Assembly (NCBI RefSeq): GCF_000004195.4
Contig: NC_030677.2
Coordinates: 203,114,213 to 203,178,212, forward strand
DNA: 64,000 nucleotides
Direction of reading: 5' to 3'
DNA from: Xenopus tropicalis
Lineage: Eukaryota; Chordata; Amphibia; Anura; Pipidae
Shown here: piece by piece, positions 27,342-38,274 of the stretch
Layout: every line of letters begins with the position of its first letter
How positions within the stretch are numbered: the first letter of the stretch is position 1
The notes under the pieces: generated by a model
The model's database searches: none
What the model was told of the DNA's origin: nothing
Seen by the model: the letters and a program-made list of their open reading frames with translations, nothing else
Made by a program: the position numbers and the translations under genes

Positions 27342-28653
27342 GGGCCAGATTTATTAACATTCGTATTTTTCTCAGTTTCCTGAATCAGACTTTTTTTTAA
27401 ATCGGGTAGGTAAATAATCTAAAAAAAATTTTTTTTTTTTTATAATTTGTCAAGTGTAAAGACTGCAAAAAAAACTGAAATACAAAACTTAGCAAACTAA
27501 AAGCTGGCGAGGTCGTGTAGAAGTCAATGGGAGCTTTTTTTGTGGTCGTTTCATTTTGAGGTACAGGTATCGGACCCATTATCCAGAAAGTTCCAAATTA
27601 CGGAAAGGCCGTCTCCCATAGACTCCATTTTAATCAAATAATTCACATTTTTAAAAATGGTTTCCTTTTTCTCTGTAATAATAAAACAGTACCTGTACTT
27701 GATCCCAACTAAGATATAATTACCCCTTATTGGGGCAGAACAGCCCTATTGGGTTTATTTCATGGTTAAATGATTCCCTTTTCTCTGTAATAATAAAACA
27801 GTACCTGTACTTGATCCCAACTAAGATATAATTACCCCTTATTGGGGGCAGAACAGCCCTATTGGGTTTATTTAATGGTTAAATGATTCCCTTTTCTCTG
27901 TAATAATAAAACAGTACCTGTACTTGATCCCAACTAAGATATAATTACCCCTTATTGGGGCAGAACAGCCCTATTGGGTTTATTTAATGGTTAAATGATT
28001 CCCTTTTCTCTGTAATAATAAAACAGTACCTGTACTTGATCCCAACTAAGATATAATTACCCCTTATTGGGGCAGAACAGCCCTATTGGGTTTATTTCAT
28101 GGTTAAATGATTCCCTTTTCTCTGTAATAATAAAACAGTACCTGTACTTGATCCCAACTAAGATATAATTACCCCTTATTGGGGCAGAACAGCCCTATTG
28201 GGTTTATTTAATGGTTAAATGATTCCCTTTTCTCTGTAATAATAAAACAGTACCTGTACCTGATCCCAACTAAGATATAATTACCCCTTATTGGGGCAGA
28301 ACAGCCCTATTGGGTTTATTTCATGGTTAAATGATTCCCTTTTCTCTGTAATAATAAAACAGTACCTGTACTTGATCCCAACTAAGATATAATTACCCCT
28401 TATTGGGGGCAAAACAATCCTGTTGGGTTTAGTAGACTTAAGGTATGGAGGTCCAAATTACGGAAAGACCCCTTATCCGGAATACCCTTGGTCCCGAGCA
28501 TTCTGGATAATTGGTCCTATACCTGTAGTAGTGTTTTTTTATGCATTTTTGTTTGTTACATACTTATTAATAAATTTGTGTTTATTAAAAATGTGAGTAT
28601 AGTCGAGGCTGAAAAAACCGAACAAAAATCCGAATCTTGATAAATCTGCCCCC
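27342..28653. mobile_element. GGGCAGATTTATCAA-type MITE, interrupted, in tcf4 3' UTR
   Basis: Left end GGGCCAGATTTATTAACATTCG and right end GAATCTTGATAAATCTGCCCCC are inverted repeats extending into CGTATTTTT / AAAAATCCG. It is interrupted by the TACAGGTA-ended MITE at 27562-28527. Together they contribute about 1.3 kb to the tcf4 terminal exon. The target duplication is too short to identify with confidence. Confidence 0.75.
27562..28527 (-). mobile_element. TACAGGTA-ended MITE, copy D, 7-unit 113-bp array, in tcf4 3' UTR
   Basis: Ends TACAGGTATCGGACCCATTA (27562) and ATTGGTCCTATACCTGTA (to 28527). Seven 113-bp monomers in the same orientation as copy B. Each monomer places AATAATAAAAC, and so an AATAAA hexamer, on the tcf4 sense strand (first near 27678). 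It is nested in the MITE at 27342-28653. Confidence 0.9.
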
Positions 28654-30239
28654 AAGTGAAGGAAAAATAGGAACTGGGGAAATTTAAGCCATTAAACCTC
28701 TTTCATAAACGATTATCTGTATTTTCTGGTACTTCAGTCTATGGAAGGTCGATGTGTTAGTTTATAGCGGCGCTGGGATTTTCATTCCATGGGACCATTA
28801 TTCACTGAGGGGCAGGATTACTATAAAGCAGTCATGTCAAACAAAGAGATTTTTGGGCACGATGGAGACCAGAAAAAAAAAATCTCTTCTATCAGCGCCT
28901 CCAGTTGGACCTGATTCCGAGCCCCACGTTATTGCTGCATCGGAACACTCCCTTGTTCCGCCTCAATATCCAGCCTGGCCCAGATCTAAGAGAAGACATG
29001 TATGTGCCCTAATGAGTTACAGCTTCCAAATCCGGAACATGACACATTTATTAAAGATACGGAAATCTTAACAATCCACCTCCACATTCATGTTTGTAAT
29101 GGGTACGCATTATACGCATCTGTCTATCGTAAGGTATTCTTCCTAGTCTTCGGCCTCGATGTCAAAGTAAAGCAGCTTGTTCCGATTTTAGTCTTCCGAC
29201 TTGTTTTCCCCCCGCATTGTTCTTTCCTTTGGGTAACATTTGGAATATACCACTGTATGAGGGAGGCAGGGGGTTATTGCTATCAGACTTGAAGATGCCT
29301 AAGTATTAGTACTAACAAGCACAATAGATAAATCAAATGGACACCTGACCGGATCAGAACATATCTAGACGGAATATTCCATATTATCGGCTGTTGAGCC
29401 TTTGATCCCTTCCCTAATTTCCTTCTATGATTTGTCCTTTATTTCTCTTCATGGACTCGAAAGTTAATTCATTTCTGTGCTGGGTCGACTATATTCTTTT
29501 TCAAGTATGATAGACATATGTAATGGTGAAAATATATGAACTGTGGCCTTTTTTCATTGTTACTTGTGATGCAATTAAGTGAAGATAAGGAAAAACGCAG
29601 AGATTTACCATGTATCAGTGCCTGGCTTTTGTTATAAAGCTTCTTTTGTCTAGTGCTCCTTTTTGCTATACAAATAGACTGTAGTATTCCCTGTTGCATA
29701 ACTACAAAAATACTAAATTCAAAAAAATTTGGCTTATTTTTCAAAAGACTTTTTCTTTTCCGACCATCGATATTCCAGGTTATCAAACAAAACAGAAACC
29801 GTTGGAATTGTGGGATGCAGAACACTGTTCCTCGTGACTTGGAGACACCGTCAATCAGACATATTTGCTAGTATTTATAAGTTCTTATGTGTTATCCACA
29901 ATATAATTGTTTTTTTTTCATATTTCCTGGTTTTTCTTTCTTTTTATATTAAGTCGCTGTGGTTTTTTTTTTTTTTTATTGCGACTACAAATAAGTAAAG
30001 CAAAATAATAAAAAAAAACGTAAAAAAAAAAAGGGGGAAAAAGTAAAAACAAACAAAAAAAAAAATGAACAGTTACACCTTGTTCTCAATGTGTGGCTGA
30101 GTGCCTCGACTTTTTCATGTTTTTGGTGTGTTTCTGATTTGTAGAAGTGTCCGAACAGGTTGCACAGCTCTGTGTAGGCCACGACCTGTTTCCCATCAGT
30201 AGTTACTCAATGCAGCCATGTACATAACAGTTCTGTAGC

Positions 30240-30245
30240 AATAAA
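30240..30245 (+). terminator. tcf4: Distal tcf4 polyadenylation signal AATAAA
   Basis: TAGCAATAAATGTGCCATTT, followed by a T-rich part (GACACTTGTTTTATTCC). Preceding sequence (CAATGCAGCCATGTACATAA, CAGTTCTGTAGC) resembles the distal end of the mammalian TCF4 3' UTR as I recall it. Chosen as the end of the gene. Confidence 0.7.
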
Positions 30246-30265
30246 TGTGCCATTTTTATAAACTG

Positions 30266-31396
30266 TTTGACACTTGTTTTATTCCTATTTATATCATTGG
30301 TTACGCACGTGCCGGGGTATTTTGCTGGTTCCAGTGGAACCAAATATATCATTCACGTAGCTACATGGAACCCAAACACAAAAAGTAAACATAATATCAA
30401 GCAACTTTGCAATATACATCAATTAAACATATGCAGCCTTTTCATGATTTTTGATAATAATAATAATATGGTTTGGAACAGTTCCCTAAGCCCCGCCCCC
30501 TGTTCCCCTGCTGATCTGGCTGGCTACTTTGTGACTCAAATAAAATGTAACAGTAGTCGCCTGTCCTCAGCCTGCCTTCAGCCTGCCTCCTCCCAATCCC
30601 ACAATTCCCTGCTGCACACGTGATATCAATAAGGAAAGGAACATCCCAGTGCAATGCATTGTGGGTTATGTAGTTCCTGCATGCTGTCTGTAAGCTGTGG
30701 AGAAGTTGTTACAATTTGTAACATCAGTGTTTTAGTCCCTCCTCCCCTGCCAGGATTTCAAATGATGCAGAAAGAGAAGAACAGTTTTGCAGCTGGATTT
30801 CAGCATATAAAAATGGGATTTATTCCTACTTATTGAAGGAACAGATTACAGGGATAGGGATATTAGGGGTCTCGGTGTTGTGTGGGGCTTTTTAACACAT
30901 TTTGGTTCAGAATCTGGAAGTTTTCTACCATATTTACCCTAAAGCTCATGGCTGCTGCTTTGTCCCATCACTGGAGATGCACTATGCGTGGGTCAGTTTC
31001 ACCAACAGCCACTTAACCTACTATTATAATTATGACTTTGGAGTGTGGGAGGAAACCAGAGCACCCACAGGAAACCCACACAAAGTCTTGTTCAGAATGA
31101 GCTATTTCCATAGAGTTCTGTGGAACAAATTCTTATAATGAAGTACACTCATATATTTGGGGGGTTGTTGCCCACGGCTGGCAGCAAAACATCCCTTATT
31201 TCCTTCCCACCAGCTTAAACGCAAATCACTGGTGGGGAAACATACACAGCACTATGGCTTCCCTAAGCAGTGGGGTAATTATATCTCACACAGCATGTCG
31301 GAGGGCCAGATTCATATAGTGAAGTCTATGGAGCCTCTGAGCAGACTGGGCCATAAAAACAGCTTGGAGTGCCACATCCGACCCAAGGGCCTAGAT
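30266..31396. other. Intergenic DNA downstream of tcf4
   Basis: No gene. 30662-30674 has a ZNF143-type word (TGGGTTATGTAGT), and 31046-31090 carries a GGGAGGAAACC...GGAAACCCACA dispersed-repeat fragment. Repeats related to Xenopus MITE interiors are likely at 30470-30840, but no clear ends were found. Confidence 0.45.
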
Positions 31397-31581
31397 CAGT
31401 GGTTCTCAACCTGTGGGTCGGGACCCTTTGGGGGTGGAACAACCCTTTCACAGGGGTCGCCTAAGACCATCGGAAAACACATATTTCCGAGGGTCTTAGG
31501 AATAATTTTATGGTTGGGGGTCACCACAACATGAGGAACTGTATTAAAGGGTCGCGGCATTAGGAAGGTTGGGAACCACGG
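31397..31581. mobile_element. SPIN-like hAT MITE, copy 2
   Basis: A 185-bp element from CAGTGGTTCTCAACCTGTGG to AGGTTGGGAACCACGG. Flanked by a perfect 8-bp direct repeat GCCTAGAT (31389-31396 and 31582-31589). Contains GGGGTCGCCTAAGACCATCG and GGAAAACACATAT, the words recalled from SPIN MITEs. Same family and orientation as 1047-1206 but with a longer interior. Confidence 0.88.
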
Positions 31582-31589
31582 GCCTAGAT

Positions 31590-33040
31590 AATACATCAGC
31601 TCAGGCTTGTGCGTTTCATGCTGTACCTAGATGTTTCCCATGGCAATGAGTAAGATCACAGCATAATGCTACCATAAACCCTTTTTGGCTTTTACAAGCC
31701 TGTTCGGGGGTGATCCACTGGATTACCTGCCGCATTTCAGAATACACATCCCAGAGTCCCAGCTTTTGCTTTTATCCCACTGATAACATGGAATGTCCAA
31801 CCTCTTTCATTTTGTGGGTCAATACTCAATGACTTAAGATATGTTTCATATTGAACTTATGTCATAGAAATCTTCGGAGCCTGTTGATAGGGCCAATCAA
31901 ATGTCTTTGAGGAGTGCAAATGACCCACGGGTCTCCAGTTGGACAGTCCTGTTTTAGAAAATTCCATGGCTCTCGATGTATAGGAAATTAATATGTGCAA
32001 CAAACATGATTGGCTGGAGACTTAGGCAAGTCCCAAAACTATTAGCCACTGTCGTGGTAGTACCACCATCAATAAATAGTGTGCGACTATTACCAACATA
32101 TCTGTATCCCCTTTATGAACAAAGCCCTAATCAATCAAGTTTTACCATTTAGGACCAGAATAAAAAAATTCTGATATCTTCTGATCCGGGGGAAAGAAGG
32201 CAAAGGGACAATATTTACACCACTGTGTATAATTCACCGCTCTATGTATAATACAAAGGTAGAATAAAAAATAAAATCAAAGGCTCTTCTAATTTCAAGG
32301 GATGTCCTTGAATCATCTTAAAAGATGTTATGGTGAATAATGAATGATATATTTTGTTTATTCATGGATTGTTATTATATCCTACCTAAATCACCTCCTC
32401 CGAACTTGGCATGCTTGACTTCATAACAAAAAAATGTGCATTTCCTTTATTAATTTAGTTGCTCTTTTCTGTACTCCCTCTGGCACAGAAACAGCTACAT
32501 TAGAATAATTTGTACACAGTAAGGACAAGCTGACCTCTGTATAAACGAAACCAAGGCTTCTCAATCTTTTTTCTTTATTTGCCAATAGAGTGACTTTACA
32601 TAACATCAACATTTACTTTACCTTGGAATTTCTCCCAGTCCTGCACATAAATGACCAAATGCTGAATAACAAGGGGGGAAATTTTGCTACTGTTACAGAA
32701 TCCATAGCGGTTGCTACGGAATCCCAGAGCCCCCCGACTTGCCTACCAGTGGTCACAAAGAGAGGAAATTCAAAGTAATGCATGTTAATTAACTTGAAGC
32801 CCAATTTGCAACCACTAAGATTCCTTTGTATTTCAGGAATGCTCCCACTCAATGGAAATATTGTCTCTGCTGGGGGAGCTATATAAAGAAGCGCCTAAAA
32901 TGTGGAGAGAGACTTAATGAAATCATGGCCATGACAGATACCGTTTGGAATGTTCGAGTAAACCAAGTCATGTACTGCATATTTTGTATAAATGAAATGA
33001 TTTAGTTGGGCGTAGCAAAGCCCCTCTGAAATAACAATCA
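31590..33040. other. Intergenic DNA, no feature supported
   Basis: AT-rich, without arrays. 32430-32600 contains words (TTAGTTGCTCTTTTCTGTACT, CCCTCTGGCACAG) like the 3' region of the LINE at 46.5 kb on the opposite strand, so it may be an old LINE fragment. Nothing else seen. Confidence 0.4.
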
Positions 33041-33042
33041 CC

Positions 33043-35615
33043 AGTGCCAGGCTCGGGGCGTAACTAACCAGTTAATGACAGTGCCAGGCTCGGGGCGTAA
33101 CTATCCAGTTAATGACAGTGCCAGGCTCGGGGCGTAACTATCCAGGTAATGACAGTGCCGGGCTCGGGGCGTAACTATCCAGGTAATGACAGTGCCAGGC
33201 TCGGGGCGTAACTATCCAATTAATGACAGTGCCAGGCTCGGGGCGTAACTATCCAATTAATGACAGTGCCGGGCTCGGGGCGTAACTATCCAGTTAATGA
33301 CAGTGCCAGGCTCGGGGCGTAACTATCCAGTTAATGACAGTGCCGGGCTCTGGGCGTAACGACCCAGTTAATGACAGTGCCAGGCTCAGGGCGTAACTAT
33401 CCAGTTAATGAAAGTGCCAGGCTCGGGGCGTAATTATCCAGTTAATGACAGTGCCGGGCTCGGGGCATAATTATCCAGTTAATGACAGTGCCGGGCTCGG
33501 GGCATAACTATTCAGTTAATGACAGTGCCAGGCTCGGGGCGTAACTATCCAGTTAATGACAGTGCCAGGCTTGGGGCGTAACTATCCGGTTATTGACAGT
33601 GCCGGGCTCGGGGCGTAACTATCCAGTTAATGACAGTGCCGGGATCAGGACGTAACTATCCAGTTAATGACGGTGCCAGGCTTGGGGCGTAACTATCCGG
33701 TTATTGACAGTGCCGGGCTCGGGACGTAACTATCCAGTTAATGACAGTGCCGGGCTTGGGGCGTAACTATCCAGTTAATGACAGTGCCAGGCTCGGGACG
33801 TAACTATCAAGTTAATGACAGTGCCGGGCTCGGGGCGTAACTATCCAGTTAATGACAGTGCCAGGCTCGGGACGTAACTATCCAGTTAATGACAGTGCCG
33901 GGCTCGGGGCGTAACTATCCAGTTAATGACAGTGCCAGGCTCGGGGCGTAACTATCCAGTTAATGACAGTGCCAGGCTCGGGGCGTAACTATCCAGTTAA
34001 TGACAGTGCCGGGCTCGGGGCGTAACTACCCAGTTAATGACAGTGCCAGGCTCAGGGCGTAACTATCCAGTTAATGACAGTGCCAGGCTCGGGGCGTAAT
34101 TATCCAGTTAATGACAGTGCCGGGCTCGGGGCATAATTATCCAGTTAATGACAGTGCCAGGCTTGGGGCGTAACTATTCAGTTAATGACAGTGCCAGGCT
34201 CGGGGCGTAACTATCCAGTTAATGACAGTGCCAGGCTTGGGGCGTAACTATCCGGTTATTGACAGTGCCGGGCTCGGGGCGTAACTATCCAGTTAATGAC
34301 AGTGCCGGGATCAGGACGTAACTATCCAGTTAATGACGGTGCCAGGCTTGGGGCGTAACTATCCGGTTATTGACAGTGCCGGGCTCGGGACGTAACTATC
34401 CAGTTAATGACAGTGCCAGGCTTGGGGCGTAACTATCCGGTTATTGACAGTGCCGGGCTCGGGACGTAACTATCAAGTTAATGACAGTGCCGGGCTTGGG
34501 GCGTAACTATCCAGTTAATGACAGTGCCAGGCTCGGGGCGTAACTATCCAGTTAATGACAGTGCCGGGCTCGGGGCGTAACTATCCAGTTAATGACAGTG
34601 CCAGGCTCGGGGCGTAACTATCCAGTTAATGACAGTGCTGGACTCGGGGCGTAACTATCCTGTTAATGACAGTGCCAGGCTCGGGGCGTAACTATCCAGT
34701 TAATGACAGTGCCGGGCTTGGGGCGTAACTAACCAGTTAATGACAGTGCCAGGCTCGGGGCGTAACTATCCAGTTAATGACAGTGCCGGGCTCGGGGCGT
34801 AACTATCCAGTTAAAGACAGTGCCGGGCTCGGGGTGTAACTATCCAGTTAATGACAGTGCCAGGCTCGGGGCGTAACTATCCAGTTAATGACAGTGCCAG
34901 GCTCGGGGCGTAATTATCCAGTTAATGACAAAGTACCGGGCTCGGGGCATAAATATCCAGTTAATGACAAGTGCCAGGCTTGGGGCGTAACTATCCAGTT
35001 AATGACAGTGCCAGGCTCGGGGCGTAACTATCCAGTTAATGACAAAGTACCGGGCTTGGGGCATAAATATCCAGTTAATGACAAAGTGCCAGGCTCGGGG
35101 CGTAACTATCCAGTTAATGACAGTGCCAGGCTCGGGGCGTAACTATCCAGTTAATGACAGTGCCAGGCTCGGGGCGTAACTATCCAGTTAATGACAGTGC
35201 CAGGCTCGGGGCGTAACTATCCAGTTAATGACAGTGCCAGGCTCGGGGCGTAACTATCCAGTTAATGACAGTGCCAGGCTCGGGGCGTAACTATCCAGTT
35301 AATGACAGTGCCAGGCTCGGGGCGTAACTATCCAGTTAATGACAGTGCCAGGCTCGGGGCGTAACTAACCAGTTAATGACAGTGCCAGGCTCGGGGCGTA
35401 ACTATCCAGTTAATGACAGTGCCAGGCTCGGGGCGTAACTAACCAGTTAATGACAGTGCCAGGCTCGGGGCGTAACTAACCAGTTAATGACAGTGCCAGG
35501 CTCGGGGCGTAACTATCCAGTTAATGACAAAGTACCGGGCTCGGGGCATAAATATCCAGTTAATGACAAAGTGCCAGGCTTGGGGCGTAACTATCCAGTT
35601 AATGACAAAGTGCCA
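33043..35615. repeat. Satellite array, 37-bp unit, about 69 copies
   Basis: Unit CAGTGCCAGGCTCGGGGCGT followed by AACTATCCAGTTAATGA. It spans about 2.57 kb with common variants (CCGGG for CCAGG, CTTGG for CTCGG, CCGGTTATTG for CCAGTTAATG, ACAAAGTACC near 34928-35090 and 35527). A higher-order duplication with a 666-bp period (18 units) is visible. Short plus-strand ORFs (34888-35142, 35487-35717) are artefacts. Confidence 0.97.
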
Positions 35616-36150
35616 TACATTCATAAGGATTTTACCAGTGTGTGGTATTGGGCCAGGGCAGGACCCTTAGCCAAAAATATCAACAGTAAAATTTTATCTT
35701 GTACTTTTTATTTATGAATGTACTGTCCAACCTGTGGCTGAACCCCAAAAGAGGCCAAACATCACTTAAATGTTTATATATATGGCATTAGTACCTGTGC
35801 TTGCACCCAACACCGCGCCTACCCCCTACTGTCCAACCTTGCCCCTTTAGCCAAACATTTTTCAGGAATCAAAGCAAATCATTCCAGGTAAATACAATAT
35901 CGACATAGGAAAATATGTGTTGGGCTGGATGGGAAAGCCCCCACTAGCGCTACAGACTTCTGGAATTCCTCAGACTCTCAATCTCAGATAAGATTAAAGA
36001 CTCACTAATCCTCCGAAGCTGCATAAAGTCTGCCTGCTGTTCTAAAGTCTTCAGCAAGCTGGTAACACGGTTCCGCCAGCCCCACGTGCTCAGCGCCAGT
36101 TGCAAGCAGAACATACAAAGATCAACATATTTAAAGGAACAGCATATACT
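35616..36150. other. Intergenic DNA, no feature supported
   Basis: Follows the 37-bp array. No array, inverted terminus or gene recognised. Confidence 0.45.
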
Positions 36151-36220
36151 TAGGGCCTTATTTATCTCTTTCTACTTCTAATAAACTCAAAATTTTCTAA
36201 AACTCGAATATCAGCATTCT

Positions 36221-37073
36221 CAGTGTCGGACTGGCCCACCAGGTTACCAGGAAAACTGCGGGGTTTTATTGGCGAACTATCATTTTTATGTCAGCTACTA
36301 CAAAATCAATATATTCACTCTTTGTATGAGGGGAACAGCCACAAAAAAGTACTTTCACCCCAGAAAGCCATATATTTTTGAAAAAACATATACATTCTCC
36401 TGAATCCAAAATGGGTAAAGTCACCCTTTTTAATGAAAATTCCATATATTATAACATATTTAGGGCCTCATTTATCTCTTTCTACTTCAAATAAACTCAA
36501 ATTTTTCCTGGTGGGCCCAGGTGTCAGTGGGCCCTCCTGCTCCTGACCAATTGGCCTGCTTCATGGTCATTCCCTATTTCTGAATGGGAACAAAGAGGAG
36601 AAATAGATGGAGGAATAGATGCTAGCATGTAAATAATAGAGACTAGGGGCAGATTTACTAATCCACGAATCCAAATCCCGAAAGGGAAAAAATTGTGTTG
36701 TAAATGAAAATTTTGCGACTTTTTCGTCACCGTCGCGATTTTTCATATTTGTTGTGACTTTTTCATCACGTCGCGACTTTATCGTATTTTGCACGACTGT
36801 TTCGTCACCGCCGCGATTTTTCCGTATTGAGCTATAGTAAACGGCGGAAAAACCAGTTCGTTTTTTTGCGACGGCGCCGAAAAACTTGCGGAAAATATAT
36901 GAAAAAGTCGCGACGGCGATGAAAAAGTCGCAAAAATACCGATCATTACGAAAAAACGCATTCGGACACCTTCGGACCGTTCGTGGATTAGTAAATCTGC
37001 CCCTAGGATAATAAAGAGGTTTGGCGAGGAAAGGGGTTTTCTGGTGGGCCCCTGGGGTCCCAGTCCGACACTG
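36221..37073. mobile_element. hAT element, CAGTGTCGGACTGG family
   Basis: Ends CAGTGTCGGACTGG and CCAGTCCGACACTG are perfect 14-bp inverted repeats. The target duplication is AGCATTCT (36213-36220) and AGCATACT (37074-37081), one mismatch. Its interior includes a dispersed segment (CCACAAAAAAGTAC, CAGAAAGCCATATATTTTTG, ATTCTCCTGAATCCAAAATG) also found at 41930-42010, a second copy of the AGGGCCTCATTTATCTCTTT word at 36463, and the MITE at 36643-37006. Confidence 0.9.
36643..37006. mobile_element. MITE with perfect 27-bp inverted ends
   Basis: Starts CTAGGGGCAGATTTACTAAT and continues CCACGAA; the right end is its exact complement, finishing ATTAGTAAATCTGCCCCTAG at 37006. The interior is rich in CGCGACTTTTTC-type words in both orientations, so the whole could fold on itself. 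Third level of a nested set. Confidence 0.88.
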
Positions 37074-37399
37074 AGCATACTTATTAAAAAAATATTAATT
37101 AAAACTGTGAAAAAACTCAAAAATATCCAGTTGGCCGTTTATGCAACATTTTTAATGGTTCTACAAACTCTCAAAAAAATTGAAAAGCTCAAATTAAATA
37201 AACTGCATACATTTTTTGCTGGGACATCTCTGTTAGATTTCTATATAAACTTGCAAGATTTAGATCCGAGTTTATTGTGATTTGGCACCTAATAAATAAC
37301 AAAAATTCGACCTTTCAAAAAGTGAATAAAATTGCTGATTTTTATCGCAAGAAAATTCAAGAGTTAAAATTTGAACATTGATAAATCAGCTCATAGTGT

Positions 37400-38266
37400 T
37401 AACAAGGCAAACAGAGCTTTATAATAATAAACTGACTGCTCACACCAAAGGGACAATTCATCTAAAAATTTAGATATGAGCCAAAATATAAATTCTACCA
37501 ATTCTGAAAAAAAAAATCCCCAGTTTATTCAGTAGTTAGCAGAAGTTTTTGATTTTCGTGGAATACCATGCAAGGTGATGGTCAGCCATTGGGATTTAAA
37601 CACAATACGGGGCTGGGCCTGATTTGATCCGGTATAAAAAGTGGTTTTAACCTGAACCATCTGAGCATGCCTGAAAATATCGAAATTTTTTTGTGCTAAA
37701 TAATCTACTTATGGTTCAAAAACTGATATTTATTAAATTCAAAAAATCCAAAAAAGGTGAATTATGAAGTTTTGGTATCTTAAAGCTTGCTAGAAATCAA
37801 TGGGAGTTGTCCTAGGCAAAATTCAAGCCAAATTTTCAATTCCAGATTCTTGAGTTTTTTGGAGGTTTCTTTTTCCGATTTTGTACACTCACAAATTCAA
37901 GTTTTATTTGATTGAGTTTTTCATATTTCATTTTTTTTTTATAAATAAGCAAACATTCATGTTTTTTTAAATGGGAGTTTATTTGAAGTGGAAAAAAATT
38001 CTTAAATTCACAAACTGGAAAACTGATAAGCCCATTAGTGTGTTTTTCATAATTTTTCTTTTTCACAATCCTAATCCGCTAGATGCACTTTTGATGCCCA
38101 TTTCAGAATGTAATGCCTTTTAGACTTTCTGCCCACGTCCTTCCCATTGGTTCCCCAATAAAATGAAATTTGATTTTAGCTTTGGACTTTCTTTGGCCTC
38201 TTTTCAAAGTTGTCGCTCTTTCAAAGGATGGATTCTGTTGTTTGATTTCTGTCTTGTACAAAATGC
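37400..38266. other. Intergenic AT-rich DNA
   Basis: Very A/T-rich with phrases like those in the outer MITE at 36150 (ATAAATAAGC, GAGTTTTTC, TTCAAAAAATCC). Probably more MITE-derived sequence, but no ends could be fixed. No gene. Confidence 0.4.
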
Positions 38267-38274
38267 GTATAAAG

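Larger units (their letters stand above)
24408..30265 (+). other. tcf4: tcf4 terminal exon: 3' UTR
   Basis: Begins GTCCAAG after the acceptor. Early parts such as GCCACTTCCTTAACAGCTGT, ATCTTAAACCCACA, AAGTCTGAGTAGTTAT and CGCAGACGCAAGAGGTTTCA match the mammalian TCF4 3' UTR as I recall it, so long-range conservation is likely. It is A/T-rich with many poly-A and poly-T tracts. The end is set by AATAAA at 30240-30245 with cleavage expected about 15-25 nt later; earlier AATAAA at 24755, 26699 and 26868 may give shorter transcripts. Consensus Pumilio sites TGTAAATA lie at 25252-25259 and 26409-26416. A nested pair of MITEs (27342-28653) has enlarged it. The exact end is uncertain without transcript data. 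Confidence 0.8.
36150..37395. mobile_element. AGGGCCTTATTTATC MITE split by a hAT insertion
   Basis: The left part (AGGGCCTTATTTATCTCTTT at 36152) and right part (GAACATTGATAAATCAGCTC, to about 37395) look like inverted ends around AT-rich DNA. The hAT element at 36221-37073 lies between them with its 8-bp target duplication, and that element holds a third one. The limits of the outer element are approximate. Confidence 0.6.

Noticed and set aside
32430..32600. A second LINE copy
   Set aside because: Only a few words resemble the LINE 3' region; too short and diverged to call, noted under the intergenic entry.
33043..35615. CRISPR-like repeat array (37-bp unit)
   Set aside because: Units are directly adjacent with no unique spacers, and the genome is vertebrate; it is a satellite.
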